Shown: positions 16,279 through 24,871 of the stretch, in pieces
How positions within the stretch are numbered: the stretch's first letter is position 1
Layout: each line of letters begins with the position of its first letter
Source of the DNA: Sporolactobacillus sp. THM7-4
Lineage (GTDB): Bacteria > Bacillota > Bacilli > Bacillales > Sporolactobacillaceae
Assembly (NCBI RefSeq): GCF_004153165.1
Contig: NZ_SEMD01000007.1
Coordinates: 119,488 to 183,487, forward strand
Length of the DNA stretch: 64,000 bases
Reading direction: 5' to 3'
Position numbers and translations under genes: made by a program
Notes under the pieces: model-generated
The model's database searches: none
What the model was told of the DNA's origin: nothing
The model's input: the letters and a program-made list of their open reading frames with translations, nothing else

Positions 16279-17322
16279 ATGTACAGCTTTAAGAACGATT
16301 ACAGTGAAGGGGCGCATCCCCGGATTTTGGAAGCTTTAATGAGAACCAATTTAGAACAGGAAGAGGGCTATGGGGAGGACAAGTATTCGCTTCAGGCGAT
16401 TGACCTGTTAAAGAAGAAAATCGGGCGTGCCGATGTTGACATTCATCTGCTCTCAGGCGGGACGCAAACTAATCTGACCGCTATTTCTTCTTTCCTGAGG
16501 CCACACGAAGCGGCCATCGCAGCGACAACGGGACATATTGCGACCCATGAGACTGGTGCGATCGAAGCGACCGGACACAAGGTGGTTACGGTCGAAACGC
16601 CCGATGGAAAACTCACGCCTTCCCACATTCAGGCAGTTCTCGAGGGTCATCCTGATGAACACATGGTGAAGCCTGAACTCGTATACATTTCTGATTCGAC
16701 CGAAATCGGTTCGGTCTATAGCAAGAGCGAATTGGAACAGCTGAGCAATTTTTGCATAGGGAACGATCTGATTTTATATATGGACGGTGCCAGACTGGGC
16801 TCGGCTTTGTGCTCGAAAGAAAATGATCTGGAATTGACCGATATCCCGAAATTTGTCGATGCCTTCTATATCGGCGGGACCAAGAACGGCGCACTGATTG
16901 GTGAGGCTTTAGTCATCTGCCGCGACTCTCTGAAGGAAGATTTCCGTTATATGATGAAACAGAAGGGAGCACTTCTTGCCAAAGGGCGTCTGATCGGCAT
17001 CCAATTTCTCGAACTTTTCCGGGACAACCTTTTTTTTGAGCTGGCCGAGCATGCCAATAATATGGCGGGAATGCTCACCACGGCGTTCACTGAAGCGGGA
17101 TTCGAATTCCTGACCCACTCCCCGTCGAATCAAATCTTTCCGATCTTGCCCAATTCTCTAATCGATGAGCTTTCGAGCAATTATTCTTTTTATGTCTGGG
17201 CAAAAACAGACGCCGGCCACTCCGCCATCCGTCTTGTGACTTCATGGGCAACAAAAGAAGAACAAGTGCTGGCCTTTATCGAAGACATGAAAAAAGAACT
17301 GAAAACAGCAGAGGAAAAATAA
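16279..17322 (+). CDS. Low-specificity L-threonine aldolase family protein
   Basis: This 347-residue fold-type I PLP enzyme of the beta-eliminating lyase/threonine aldolase family splits L-threonine or allo-threonine to glycine and acetaldehyde. It opens FKNDYSEGAHPRILEAL and has the early HLLSGGTQTNLTAI block. The cofactor-binding aspartate lies in LYMDGARLGSAL and the PLP lysine in FYIGGTKNGALIGEA. GGAGGATGAG precedes ATG 16279. It appears monocistronic and ends in the terminator at 17370. Confidence 0.9.
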   Translation: MYSFKNDYSEGAHPRILEALMRTNLEQEEGYGEDKYSLQAIDLLKKKIGRADVDIHLLSGGTQTNLTAISSFLRPHEAAIAATTGHIATHETGAIEATGHKVVTVETPDGKLTPSHIQAVLEGHPDEHMVKPELVYISDSTEIGSVYSKSELEQLSNFCIGNDLILYMDGARLGSALCSKENDLELTDIPKFVDAFYIGGTKNGALIGEALVICRDSLKEDFRYMMKQKGALLAKGRLIGIQFLELFRDNLFFELAEHANNMAGMLTTAFTEAGFEFLTHSPSNQIFPILPNSLIDELSSNYSFYVWAKTDAGHSAIRLVTSWATKEEQVLAFIEDMKKELKTAEEK

Positions 17323-17369
17323 GACGTGTTTTTATGACTGGGGTCTAAAGCAATTCACTGTCAATGTTT

Positions 17370-17400
17370 ATCCGGGAAGACAGTCGTTCCCGGATTTTTT
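17370..17400 (+). terminator. Rho-independent terminator
   Basis: ATCCGGGAA pairs with TTCCCGGAT around GACAGTCG, followed by TTTTTT. It ends the threonine aldolase transcript. Confidence 0.85.
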
Positions 17401-17515
17401 AATTCAAAAAAGACTCTGAGCAAAAAACGTTCTGGAGTCAGTTGAGAGCGCATCTATTCCGGAGATTATCATTTTGTCACTGTCCGCTGCTCGCGATTAT
17501 TTCTGCGCAAAAAAG

Positions 17516-18034
17516 TTACAGGGAGCGGTATTCAGATTCAGCTTTTTCATAATATCTTTTTGTCATGTCGTCAAAGCAGACCATCAATACGAGTTCAACA
17601 TGGTCCGCCTGTTCAAGAAATGTGTGGATGGCCCTGACAGCAATTGAGGCGGCCTGATCCAGCGGAAAATGATAGACGCCCGTACTGATTGAAGGAAACG
17701 CCACTGTCCGGCACTTGTAGGTTTCTGCCAGTCTCAGGCTGTTTTCATAACTATTTTTCAACAATTCGGCTTCGTTGTGACTGCCACCTTGCCAGACAGG
17801 GCCTGGGGTATGAATGACAAACTTCGCTGGCAGCCTGTACCCTTTTGTGATTTTGGCTTCGCCGGTCGGGCATCCGTTCAAAGTCCTGCATTCTGCCAAT
17901 AGTTCCGGACCCGCGGCGCGGTGAATCGCCCCGTCCACACCACCACCGCCGAGCAGTGTTGTGTTGGCTGCATTGACAATCGCATCTGCTTTAATCGTTG
18001 TAATATCTCCGCGAACAATTTTAAAAGCTTTCAT
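17516..18034 (-). CDS. Macrodomain protein, O-acetyl-ADP-ribose deacetylase-like
   Basis: This 172-residue stand-alone macrodomain has the YmdB-type motifs [38 protein letters not shown] and [17 protein letters not shown]. These form the ADP-ribose pocket and catalytic loop. Members hydrolyse O-acetyl-ADP-ribose and remove ADP-ribose from proteins or nucleic acids. ATG 18034 is preceded by GGAGGGCTG. The repeat array C2 lies directly upstream, between it and the flavoprotein gene on the same strand. Confidence 0.92.
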   Translation of the reverse strand: MKAFKIVRGDITTIKADAIVNAANTTLLGGGGVDGAIHRAAGPELLAECRTLNGCPTGEAKITKGYRLPAKFVIHTPGPVWQGGSHNEAELLKNSYENSLRLAETYKCRTVAFPSISTGVYHFPLDQAASIAVRAIHTFLEQADHVELVLMVCFDDMTKRYYEKAESEYRSL

Positions 18035-18089
18035 CGATCAGCCCTCCTATACACAGTATACGATGCTGAACATTCTAAGCAAGTTAAGC

Positions 18090-18300
18090 CGGGAATATAT
18101 CAACCGCTCCCAATATCGGCGGTCCTCGAAAAATAGCGACTGTACTCAGGATATATCGGTGGTCCTCGAAAAATAGCGACTGTACTCAGGATATATCGGC
18201 GGTCCTCGAAAAATAGCGACTGTACTCAGGATATATCGGCGGTCCTCGAAAAATAGCGACTGTACTCAGGATATACCCGCGATCGAGCGAAAATATCCGG
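18090..18300 (-). repeat. Array C2: 40-bp repeats built of two 20-bp halves
   Basis: GGTCCTCGAAAAATAGCG occurs at 18121, 18161, 18201 and 18241, exactly 40 bp apart and almost identical. Each 40-mer consists of ATATCGGCGGTCCTCGAAAA and AATAGCGACTGTACTCAGGA halves, so the underlying step is 20 bp. Diverged units flank it on both sides. It belongs to the same family as C1 and C3. Confidence 0.92.
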
Positions 18301-18309
18301 TCAATCAGA

Positions 18310-19734
18310 TCATACTTTGCTCTCTTTCTGCGGCTCGCTGACGAATTCAGCTTCATCATAGGAAAAATAGTCTTTCAGGTTTTCTTCGCGATCATCAAGA
18401 AACAGTTGATCAGCGACCGCGTGAACAATCCTCGGTATACTGTATTTCATACCCGAAAGCGCGGAGGCTGAAAGACCGCAGCTGATCATCGCCGAATAAT
18501 TGAACGCGAAAAGTCCGTGCAGGAGTTTTTCGCCTTCCTGGTCGCGGCTTAAGAAAGCGAAACCGGAGCTGAGATAAGGGTGGGCATCGAGTACCGGATC
18601 GGCCACCTCTTCCGGGGCTTTATAACGGTCGCCCCAGCGAGCAATGTGTTTTTCAACAAGCTTAAGTTCAGGACGCAAGGCGGGATCTGTAACGAGACCC
18701 GTACAGATAATCAGAAAATCGAAGCTGAACTTGCCTTCGGATGTAGTGATTATGGCATTCTTATCCTTAGCTTCCACATCGAGCCATGGCGCGCCAAGGT
18801 GGAGATGAAAACCGGGCCATGAGGATGCGCGTCTGAAGGTGTCGTTGGTTGGCGGCTGGTTGTGCTTGAAAAAGTGGGCCATCACCGTATATTTATCAGC
18901 GTCGGAAAGGGCATGAAAATGCGCGATCATGCCGGAAGGCTCCATCTGGCGGATCGGGTTGATACGCGGCAGATGATTGCGCCGGACGAAGACGTGAACC
19001 TCAGCCGCGCCTTCCGATAACGTGTAATTCGCATTATCAAAAGCAGAGGCACCGCCGCCCAGAACAGCAATTTTTTTGCCCCTTAGTTCATCGAAGGTAA
19101 TCATTTCAGAGCTGTGGGCATAGAGACTGTGCGGCAATTTTTTCTTAATCATCGCCGGCACGTGCCATTCGCCGCCACCCTGGATACCGGTGGCAAGGAT
19201 AACTTTACGCGCGATCAGGGTCGCGGACGGTGCACCTGGTCCGCTGATATGCAGCCGGTGAATCCCTTCTTTAAGAGGTTCGATCAGATTCAACTTAACC
19301 TCATTGATGACCGGCAGATTGAGGATATGTCTGTACCAGCGCAAATAGTCCATCCAATCGCCGCGTGGAATTTTATCCATCACCTGCCAGCTTTCCTCAC
19401 CATGCTGCGCCTCCCACCATGAGCGGAAGGTCAGGGAAGGAATGCCAAGGTCGACAGGGGTTAAGTCTTTAGGTGTCCGTAATGTCATCATCCGTGCATA
19501 GGTCACCCAGGGACCCTCCAGGCCTTCTGGATTCTCGTCGATGACAAGAATGTTTGAAACCCGTTCGAGCAAAAGGCCGAAAGCGATCCCTAAGCCGCAT
19601 TGCCCGCCGCCGACGATCACCGCATCGTAAACATGCCCCTCTGGTGACTTTATCGGCCGCACCCACTCAGACCCGCTGAACGCGAGGCAGGAAAGATCTT
19701 TTTTTACTCGTTCGTTCAAAGCCTCTAAACTCAC
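18310..19734 (-). CDS. FAD/NAD(P)-binding flavoprotein oxidoreductase
   Basis: This 474-residue protein has two dinucleotide-binding sites. VYDAVIVGGGQCGLGIAFGL (about residue 35-55) is for FAD, and GKKIAVLGGGASAFDNA, in the middle, is for NAD(P)H. LILCTG-like LIICTGLVTDP is the second FAD contact. Layout and size resemble flavin monooxygenases and lysine/ornithine N-hydroxylase-like enzymes. The actual substrate cannot be told, and no siderophore or secondary-metabolite gene is nearby. It starts at GTG 19734 after AAAGGAATG. The transcript could run on through array C2 into the macrodomain gene. Confidence 0.8.
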   Translation of the reverse strand: MSLEALNERVKKDLSCLAFSGSEWVRPIKSPEGHVYDAVIVGGGQCGLGIAFGLLLERVSNILVIDENPEGLEGPWVTYARMMTLRTPKDLTPVDLGIPSLTFRSWWEAQHGEESWQVMDKIPRGDWMDYLRWYRHILNLPVINEVKLNLIEPLKEGIHRLHISGPGAPSATLIARKVILATGIQGGGEWHVPAMIKKKLPHSLYAHSSEMITFDELRGKKIAVLGGGASAFDNANYTLSEGAAEVHVFVRRNHLPRINPIRQMEPSGMIAHFHALSDADKYTVMAHFFKHNQPPTNDTFRRASSWPGFHLHLGAPWLDVEAKDKNAIITTSEGKFSFDFLIICTGLVTDPALRPELKLVEKHIARWGDRYKAPEEVADPVLDAHPYLSSGFAFLSRDQEGEKLLHGLFAFNYSAMISCGLSASALSGMKYSIPRIVHAVADQLFLDDREENLKDYFSYDEAEFVSEPQKESKV

Positions 19735-20391
19735 AACTGATCATTCCTTTCGAGAACTTTTTGATGAACCAGGATATCCGTTTCATTGGATACCGTATTC
19801 TTGTTTAAAGGTCAGCTGAGTGAATAATTCAACAGTAAGCTTGAGAAATTTAACAGTCAGCTCCATTAATTCAACAGTAACGCCCGGAATTCAATAAATG
19901 CATCAATTGGTCAATCGGATACGAGCCAAATCCGGAAGACGAGTGAAGTTTTCTTAACAAAACAGGGAAAGCTCATTCCACCCTTATGAAACGAATGGCC
20001 GATTAAATCACAATCATTGGAATGAAAGATGACATGATTACTTGTTTCATATATTATCCTCTCTTCGGGCTTAATTCAATTACAATTGTTCTAAATTTTC
20101 CGGTACTCATTATTCAAAATCACCAGCATAGCCTTACAGAGCGAGAAAATGAATAACAGAATGCATTGAAATGTAACTTGGGTCAGGCAAGGTTCAAAAT
20201 CGTGCAAAGAAAGATCAGAAGTTTGGCTTTAACAAGTATTGGACAACAAAAAGCATCATTGGACACGCTGAATCAGCTCTGAAATACCTTCAATGATCAG
20301 CCCTCGGAGAAATGTTCACTTCGGAATTACACTTTATTACGGTTCCGGGCATATGCTGATGAAGGAACCAACTGCCTGGGGAGTGAGTGCT
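19735..20391. other. Divergent intergenic region with family D repeats
   Basis: About 650 bp separates the flavoprotein and LD-carboxypeptidase genes. Apart from the family D repeats near 19817-19890 I see no coding potential. An in-frame extension of the LD-carboxypeptidase to 20293 lacks a ribosome site. Confidence 0.6.
19817..19890 (+). repeat. Array D1: 20-21-bp units, core AATTCAACAGTAA
   Basis: Units read AATTCAACAGTAAGCTTGAG, AATTTAACAGTCAGCTCCAT and AATTCAACAGTAACGCCCGG, then a partial AATTCAATAAAT. The period is 20-21 bp. The inverted version occurs at 45.66-45.78 kb. Confidence 0.8.
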
Positions 20392-21321
20392 ATGGCCAAC
20401 AAACCGCCTATGCTTCGGCAGGGGGATACGGTCGGTGTTGTGACACTGGGGAGCCCATTAGGTACAAACGTTATCAACAGCGGAATCCAGGGCCTCAGAA
20501 ATTTCGGGTTTCAGGTTATTATCGGCAAGAACGTCTATGCCCAAACCGGGTTTTTGGCGGGGACGGATCAGGAGCGAGCCGCCGATCTTATGGATATGTT
20601 TCATAATGATGATGTAAAAATGATCATTTCAACGAGAGGAGGTACCGGAGTAGCCGGAATTCTTCCCTATCTTGATTATAACTTCATCCGCAGTCACCCG
20701 AAAATTGTCAGCGGGTACAGCGACATAACCATTTTGCTTAATGTCCTGTATCAGTTTTCAGATCTGATAACATTCAGCAGCTTGCTTGGATTAGATTTTG
20801 CGACCAGCGGGCCAAGGTATAAATTTGACCAGTTTTTTATGGCCACATCCACGACTACGGCCCCGCGAAGAATTGAAAATCCTCCGGGAATTCCACTTGT
20901 CAGCCGGATCACAGGTAATGTGACCGGCCCGCTTGTTGGTGGAAATCTGACGTCTTTCGTTGGGAGTTTGGGGACACCGTTCGAGATTGACACAACGAAT
21001 AAAATTTTATTTTTGGAGGAAACGCATGCACCGATAAACACCGTCTATCGATATTTGCTTCAGTTGAAGATGGCGGGAAAATTTGATGAATGCGCCGGCA
21101 TTATTTTCGGGCAATGCACCAGATGTCCTGTTGCCTATCAAACGAGTTATGAGGATTTAATCACCAGTTTCGCGATACCGCTCGGCAAACCGCTCATGAC
21201 CCATCTCGCTTCAGCTCACGGGACATACAAAGCCGCCGTACCCATTGGTGCAACGGTTAATTTGAACACGATCGAGAATACGTTGACCATCATGGAGCCG
21301 ACGGTGAGTGCTTCGGCATAA
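20392..21321 (+). CDS. S66-family LD-carboxypeptidase
   Basis: This 309-residue serine peptidase of family S66 (LdcA/MccF-like) trims the terminal D-alanine of muropeptide tetrapeptides or cleaves related amides. The nucleophile region is IVSGYSDITILLN. The catalytic glutamate is in LFLEETHAPINTVYR and the histidine in HLASAHGTYKAAVPIGA. It begins at ATG 20392 after GGGGAGTG. The frame is open 33 codons further upstream, but that extension has no family counterpart. It is monocistronic, and no microcin gene is nearby. Confidence 0.87.
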   Translation: MANKPPMLRQGDTVGVVTLGSPLGTNVINSGIQGLRNFGFQVIIGKNVYAQTGFLAGTDQERAADLMDMFHNDDVKMIISTRGGTGVAGILPYLDYNFIRSHPKIVSGYSDITILLNVLYQFSDLITFSSLLGLDFATSGPRYKFDQFFMATSTTTAPRRIENPPGIPLVSRITGNVTGPLVGGNLTSFVGSLGTPFEIDTTNKILFLEETHAPINTVYRYLLQLKMAGKFDECAGIIFGQCTRCPVAYQTSYEDLITSFAIPLGKPLMTHLASAHGTYKAAVPIGATVNLNTIENTLTIMEPTVSASA

Positions 21322-21405
21322 GATTTGAAACAGGCAAAAGATAATTGAGGGCTTATCATGACGTTTACTTTCAGTATAAGGCTTGATCAAAAAATCGAAG
21401 CCGGG

Positions 21406-21489
21406 AAATCCGCTCCGAAATCGAGTGAAACGGTCCTGAAGTCGAGCAAAAAAACGAAGCAGGGCAAAAACGCATCGAAACTGAGCAAA
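21406..21489 (+). repeat. Array A2: degenerate GTCGAGCAAAA repeats
   Basis: Four diverged copies of the family A core occur at about 21-bp spacing: AATCGAGTGAAA, AAGTCGAGCAAAA, CAGGGCAAAAA and AACTGAGCAAAA. It lies in the gap between convergent genes. Confidence 0.7.
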
Positions 21490-21567
21490 ACCACCCTTTT
21501 GATGAACTGACCCCGGAAGTTAGACTTTGTTGTCCAACTTGGGGGTTCAATCATGGAGGGTGGTTTT
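21487..21567. mobile_element. 81-bp imperfect palindrome with IS3-like ends
   Basis: The two arms, about 21487-21525 and 21532-21567, are inverted copies. The outer parts are AAAACCACCCT and AGGGTGGTTTT. The inner parts are GAACTGACCCCGGAAGTTAGAC and its inexact complement GTCCAACTTGGGGGTTC. The inner motif resembles the terminal repeat of the IS3-family element at 63.88 kb. There is no coding sequence inside. Confidence 0.6.
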
Positions 21568-21612
21568 GATGGATAGCGCTGCTGTATAGACTTTTTAATA
21601 GCTATTTCACCG

Positions 21613-21635
21613 GAAGTCCGTAATTACAGGACTTC
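21613..21635. terminator. Hairpin, probable terminator of the LEA-SDR gene
   Basis: GAAGTCC and GGACTTC flank GTAATTACA. It lies 55 bp beyond the stop of the minus-strand LEA-SDR gene. The T-run is weak on both strands. Confidence 0.45.
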
Positions 21636-21689
21636 TTAAAATACTTCAGGGTCCTGAATAATTAGTTTTGGCCTGGGCTAATGATTCGT

Positions 21690-23294
21690 TTACTTTTTCT
21701 TTTTGAGAAGGGACCAGGCGAGGACGCCCAGTCCTGCTACTATCGCCCTTGAAACAGCAGGATGCTCCTGGGCTTTGACATACAGGCTTCCGGAGCGGAT
21801 CCAGCCTTTATTCGTTCCTCTTTCGTGCATGCCGTAGCCGGGATGATGTAATCCGCTTGTTTCCGGGGAATTGGAGGGCTTGTCAGAGTGCTGAGTCGGA
21901 TACATAATTATTTCCATCAGTTTATCGGTCAGCCGTGGGAAGAGAGAGCTGAACATAGCCAGAGCTTTAGCCTGCGACCCAATGTACATATCCCTGACCG
22001 GATGTTGCGCCGCGTAAAGAATGGCTTCGGCTACTGCGTCAGGCGGATAAATCATTGACTTGTAATGGGCAGGCTGCTTCTTAAGGTAACTTCTGGCGTG
22101 TTCATTATAAGGCGTATCAATTCGGCCGGGATGAATCAAAGTGACAGAGACTGGGGCATTTTCCTTTTCTAATTCCATTCGGATACTTTCCGTCCATCCG
22201 TGTAAAGCAAATTTAGATGAGGCATAGGTGGATTGGACGACAACACCTCTGTCTCCAAAGAAGCTTCCAATATTGACAATCGCACCCGGAACACCTCTTT
22301 CTTTATAGTGTTTGACAGCGGCTCGTGTTCCGTAAACAACACCCCAGAAATTCGTGTCGAACATCCGCTTCATGTCCTCAATGCTGACATCCATGGCCTC
22401 TCCGAAGATTGAAACACCAGCGTTATTCACCCAGGTGTCAAAGTGGCCAAATTCCTTAATCGCCGCCTCAGCAACCCGGTTTACATCTTCTTCTTTGCCC
22501 ACATCAGCAGCTAACCATATAGCGGAGTAACCTTTTTCTTTTAACTCATTCACTAATTGCTGCAGCGCATTCTCATTTCTTGCGACAGCGACAACTTTAG
22601 CTCCCCGGGAAGCTGCCATTCTTGCGGTAACAAGCCCGATCCCGCTTGATGCACCAGTAATAACGATTACCTGGTCTGATAACTTTTTTAATGACAAGTT
22701 TTCCATACCACTCAGGTTTTCCTTTGACTGGGACATGAGATTACTGGCCACATTTTTTGATTTTTTCACGACATTAATGGATGTATCTTTTAATTTGTTT
22801 ATCACATCTGCAGCTGTATTGAAAGATTCCTTCGCTGCATGAGCCGCAGTAGACTTAGATTTCTGTGCAATGTCTGAGGCCGTTTCTTTTGATTGATTCA
22901 GGACATCAGCAGCCGTATCCATGGACTCTTTCGTCACCTCAGATGCTGTATCCTTTGATTTCTTAGCTGCATCGGCTGCCATATCGGTAGATTGGTTGAT
23001 GATTTGGGCGGCTGCATCTTTTGTTTCTTTTTTAACGTCAGTAGCTGTATCGGCAGACTCTTTCGAAATGTCGTCGGCCGTTTTCCTGGACTGATAGGCG
23101 ATATTTGATGCAGTCCCTTCAGGCTGCTCCCACTTATTCGCTGACTGTTTCATTTGGTCAGAGGATGTATCCCTGGACTCTTGCATCATTTCAACTCTTC
23201 CCCTGGCGAGGTTTACCTGATTCGTGACCTTATCTTTTAAAAAGGCAGTTTTATCCGAATCTTCTTTGTTTTGACGGTTCGGCTGATCATTCAT
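21690..23294 (-). CDS. LEA-like 11-mer repeat domain fused to a short-chain dehydrogenase
   Basis: The protein has 534 residues. Residues about 59-196 consist of some twelve 11-residue repeats (KDTASEVTKES, MDTAADVLNQS, KETASDIAQKS, KSTAAHAAKES). This is the amphipathic pattern of group 3 LEA desiccation proteins. Residues 206 onward form a classical SDR: TGASSGIG at 213-220, NNAG at 290-293, a serine at about 343, and YASSK at 357-361, so the catalytic set is intact. The C terminus has a short apolar segment and KKKK. GGGAGGG precedes ATG 23294. A role in stress protection is inferred from the LEA part. Confidence 0.85.
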   Translation of the reverse strand: MNDQPNRQNKEDSDKTAFLKDKVTNQVNLARGRVEMMQESRDTSSDQMKQSANKWEQPEGTASNIAYQSRKTADDISKESADTATDVKKETKDAAAQIINQSTDMAADAAKKSKDTASEVTKESMDTAADVLNQSKETASDIAQKSKSTAAHAAKESFNTAADVINKLKDTSINVVKKSKNVASNLMSQSKENLSGMENLSLKKLSDQVIVITGASSGIGLVTARMAASRGAKVVAVARNENALQQLVNELKEKGYSAIWLAADVGKEEDVNRVAEAAIKEFGHFDTWVNNAGVSIFGEAMDVSIEDMKRMFDTNFWGVVYGTRAAVKHYKERGVPGAIVNIGSFFGDRGVVVQSTYASSKFALHGWTESIRMELEKENAPVSVTLIHPGRIDTPYNEHARSYLKKQPAHYKSMIYPPDAVAEAILYAAQHPVRDMYIGSQAKALAMFSSLFPRLTDKLMEIIMYPTQHSDKPSNSPETSGLHHPGYGMHERGTNKGWIRSGSLYVKAQEHPAVSRAIVAGLGVLAWSLLKKKK

Positions 23295-23861
23295 GGTTGA
23301 TCCCTCCCGATAAAATAATTCCTCGTTATTGTGTGTCTTTTTTATAGTGGACTAACTCTTTATAGTACACTTACCCTATTTTCAGGAATTAAATTCAGGA
23401 ATATCAGTTTTATTACGGCTATCGATAAAAATTTAAACTGCCCCCGGGGAAAGCGTCTCCCGCAGCGTTAATTAATAAGTTAACTGAGTCATTGGAAAAG
23501 AAAAACAAACTGAAGGCAGATATGATACTATAGGGAATATGGTGACCCATTAGTGACAGAGCAGTCACAGGGATTCAGCGCAGCTTGTCTGTGATTCTGA
23601 GCAACTTTCCGATCAGGGCAACTTTTTCCAGTGAAATCATCTGTTTTTAAGGGCACATTTGCGCCCATTTTACAGACGGACGCAAGATACCGCCCCCCGT
23701 TCATTCGGGAGCAGAATACCGCGGTCTCAACCCTTTGGATACATCGCACCGGGATTCCGCCTGATTAATCGCAGATCCTGATCCATTTCCTGTTGAGCAG
23801 GCCGGGTGATTATGTCCAGGTATTATTTAGTGATCCCTGGTTCGTTAAAAGGAGAGATTTT
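23295..23861. other. Intergenic region, possible sigma-B promoter
   Basis: About 570 bp contain no convincing gene. On the minus strand ATTTAA (about 23389-23394) and GGGTAA (23371-23376) are separated by 12 bp. This resembles a sigma-B promoter and would direct the LEA-SDR gene. The rest shows no clear structure. Confidence 0.35.
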
Positions 23862-24851
23862 GTGAAAATATTACTGATGACATTGAGAGAGCGGATCGAA
23901 CGGTTTTCCGATTTATCGATTATTCCAGACGACTGGGAATTGATATTCGCCGGTTTTGAAACTGACACACAAAAACTACTGGAAATGGGGCGCTATGCCG
24001 ATGTGATTTTTGCCGACGCGATGCAGCCGGTCACGAAGGACTTAATCGTTGCGATGCCGAATCTGAAGCTGATCCATTCCGAAGGCGTCGGCTATGACTG
24101 GATTGATATCCAGGCGGCAAAAGCAAGAGGTGTATATGTCTGCAATAATGCGGCCGCGAACAGCAAGGCAGTGGCGGAACAAGCGATACTTCTGATGCTG
24201 GCGGTCCTGCGCCGGTTGGTTGAAGGCGACCGGATGGTCCGGGAGGCGAGACAGCTGGAAGCGAAAAGCAGCTGGAGCCTGGAAGGAATCCGTGAACTCT
24301 GGAATTGCCATGTCGGGATTATCGGAATGGGCGCGATTGGCCGCGAGACGGCAAAGCGGCTTAAGGGGTTTGAATCGAAAATCAGCTATTACAGCAGGCA
24401 CCCGCTGCCGATCGATTTGGAACGGGGTCTCGGAGCCGATTATCTGCCTCTTGATGAACTGCTGCAGACATGCGATATTATAAGTATTCATCTGCCGTCG
24501 AATGCAGAGACGAGACATTTCATGAATGCGGAACGATTCCGACTGATGAAGAAGTCGGCGATCCTGATCAACACAGCGAGGGGAGAAGTGGTCAATCAGG
24601 AAGACCTGATCGCCGCCCTGAAGGAAGGACAAATTGCCGGGGCCGGTCTGGACACCCTTTCGCCGGAACCGGTCCGACCCGATAATGTGCTTTTGCACTT
24701 ACCCGAAAAGCTGCGTCATAAAATCACGTTTTCCCCTCATATCGGCGGCGTGACCGAACAGGCTTTTGTGCAGATGCACCGGTTCGTGTGGAACAATATC
24801 AGGCGGATTGCCGAGGGTAAAAGACCGGGAAATATTGTCAACGAATTATAA
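23862..24851 (+). CDS. D-isomer-specific 2-hydroxyacid dehydrogenase family protein
   Basis: This 329-residue protein of the D-2-hydroxyacid dehydrogenase family reduces 2-oxoacids with NAD(P)H. The Rossmann loop is HVGIIGMGAIGRETAKRL. The catalytic Arg is in LINTARGEVVNQEDL and Glu in GAGLDTLSPEP. The histidine is in FSPHIGGVTEQA. GTG 23862 follows AAAGGAGAG at ideal spacing; a start at 23793 would add 23 residues without support. It is followed at 20 bp by an aminotransferase and then a GNAT protein, so a small amino/oxo acid operon is likely. Confidence 0.88.
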   Translation: MKILLMTLRERIERFSDLSIIPDDWELIFAGFETDTQKLLEMGRYADVIFADAMQPVTKDLIVAMPNLKLIHSEGVGYDWIDIQAAKARGVYVCNNAAANSKAVAEQAILLMLAVLRRLVEGDRMVREARQLEAKSSWSLEGIRELWNCHVGIIGMGAIGRETAKRLKGFESKISYYSRHPLPIDLERGLGADYLPLDELLQTCDIISIHLPSNAETRHFMNAERFRLMKKSAILINTARGEVVNQEDLIAALKEGQIAGAGLDTLSPEPVRPDNVLLHLPEKLRHKITFSPHIGGVTEQAFVQMHRFVWNNIRRIAEGKRPGNIVNEL

Positions 24852-24871
24852 GAAGAGAGAGGAAGTCAAAG

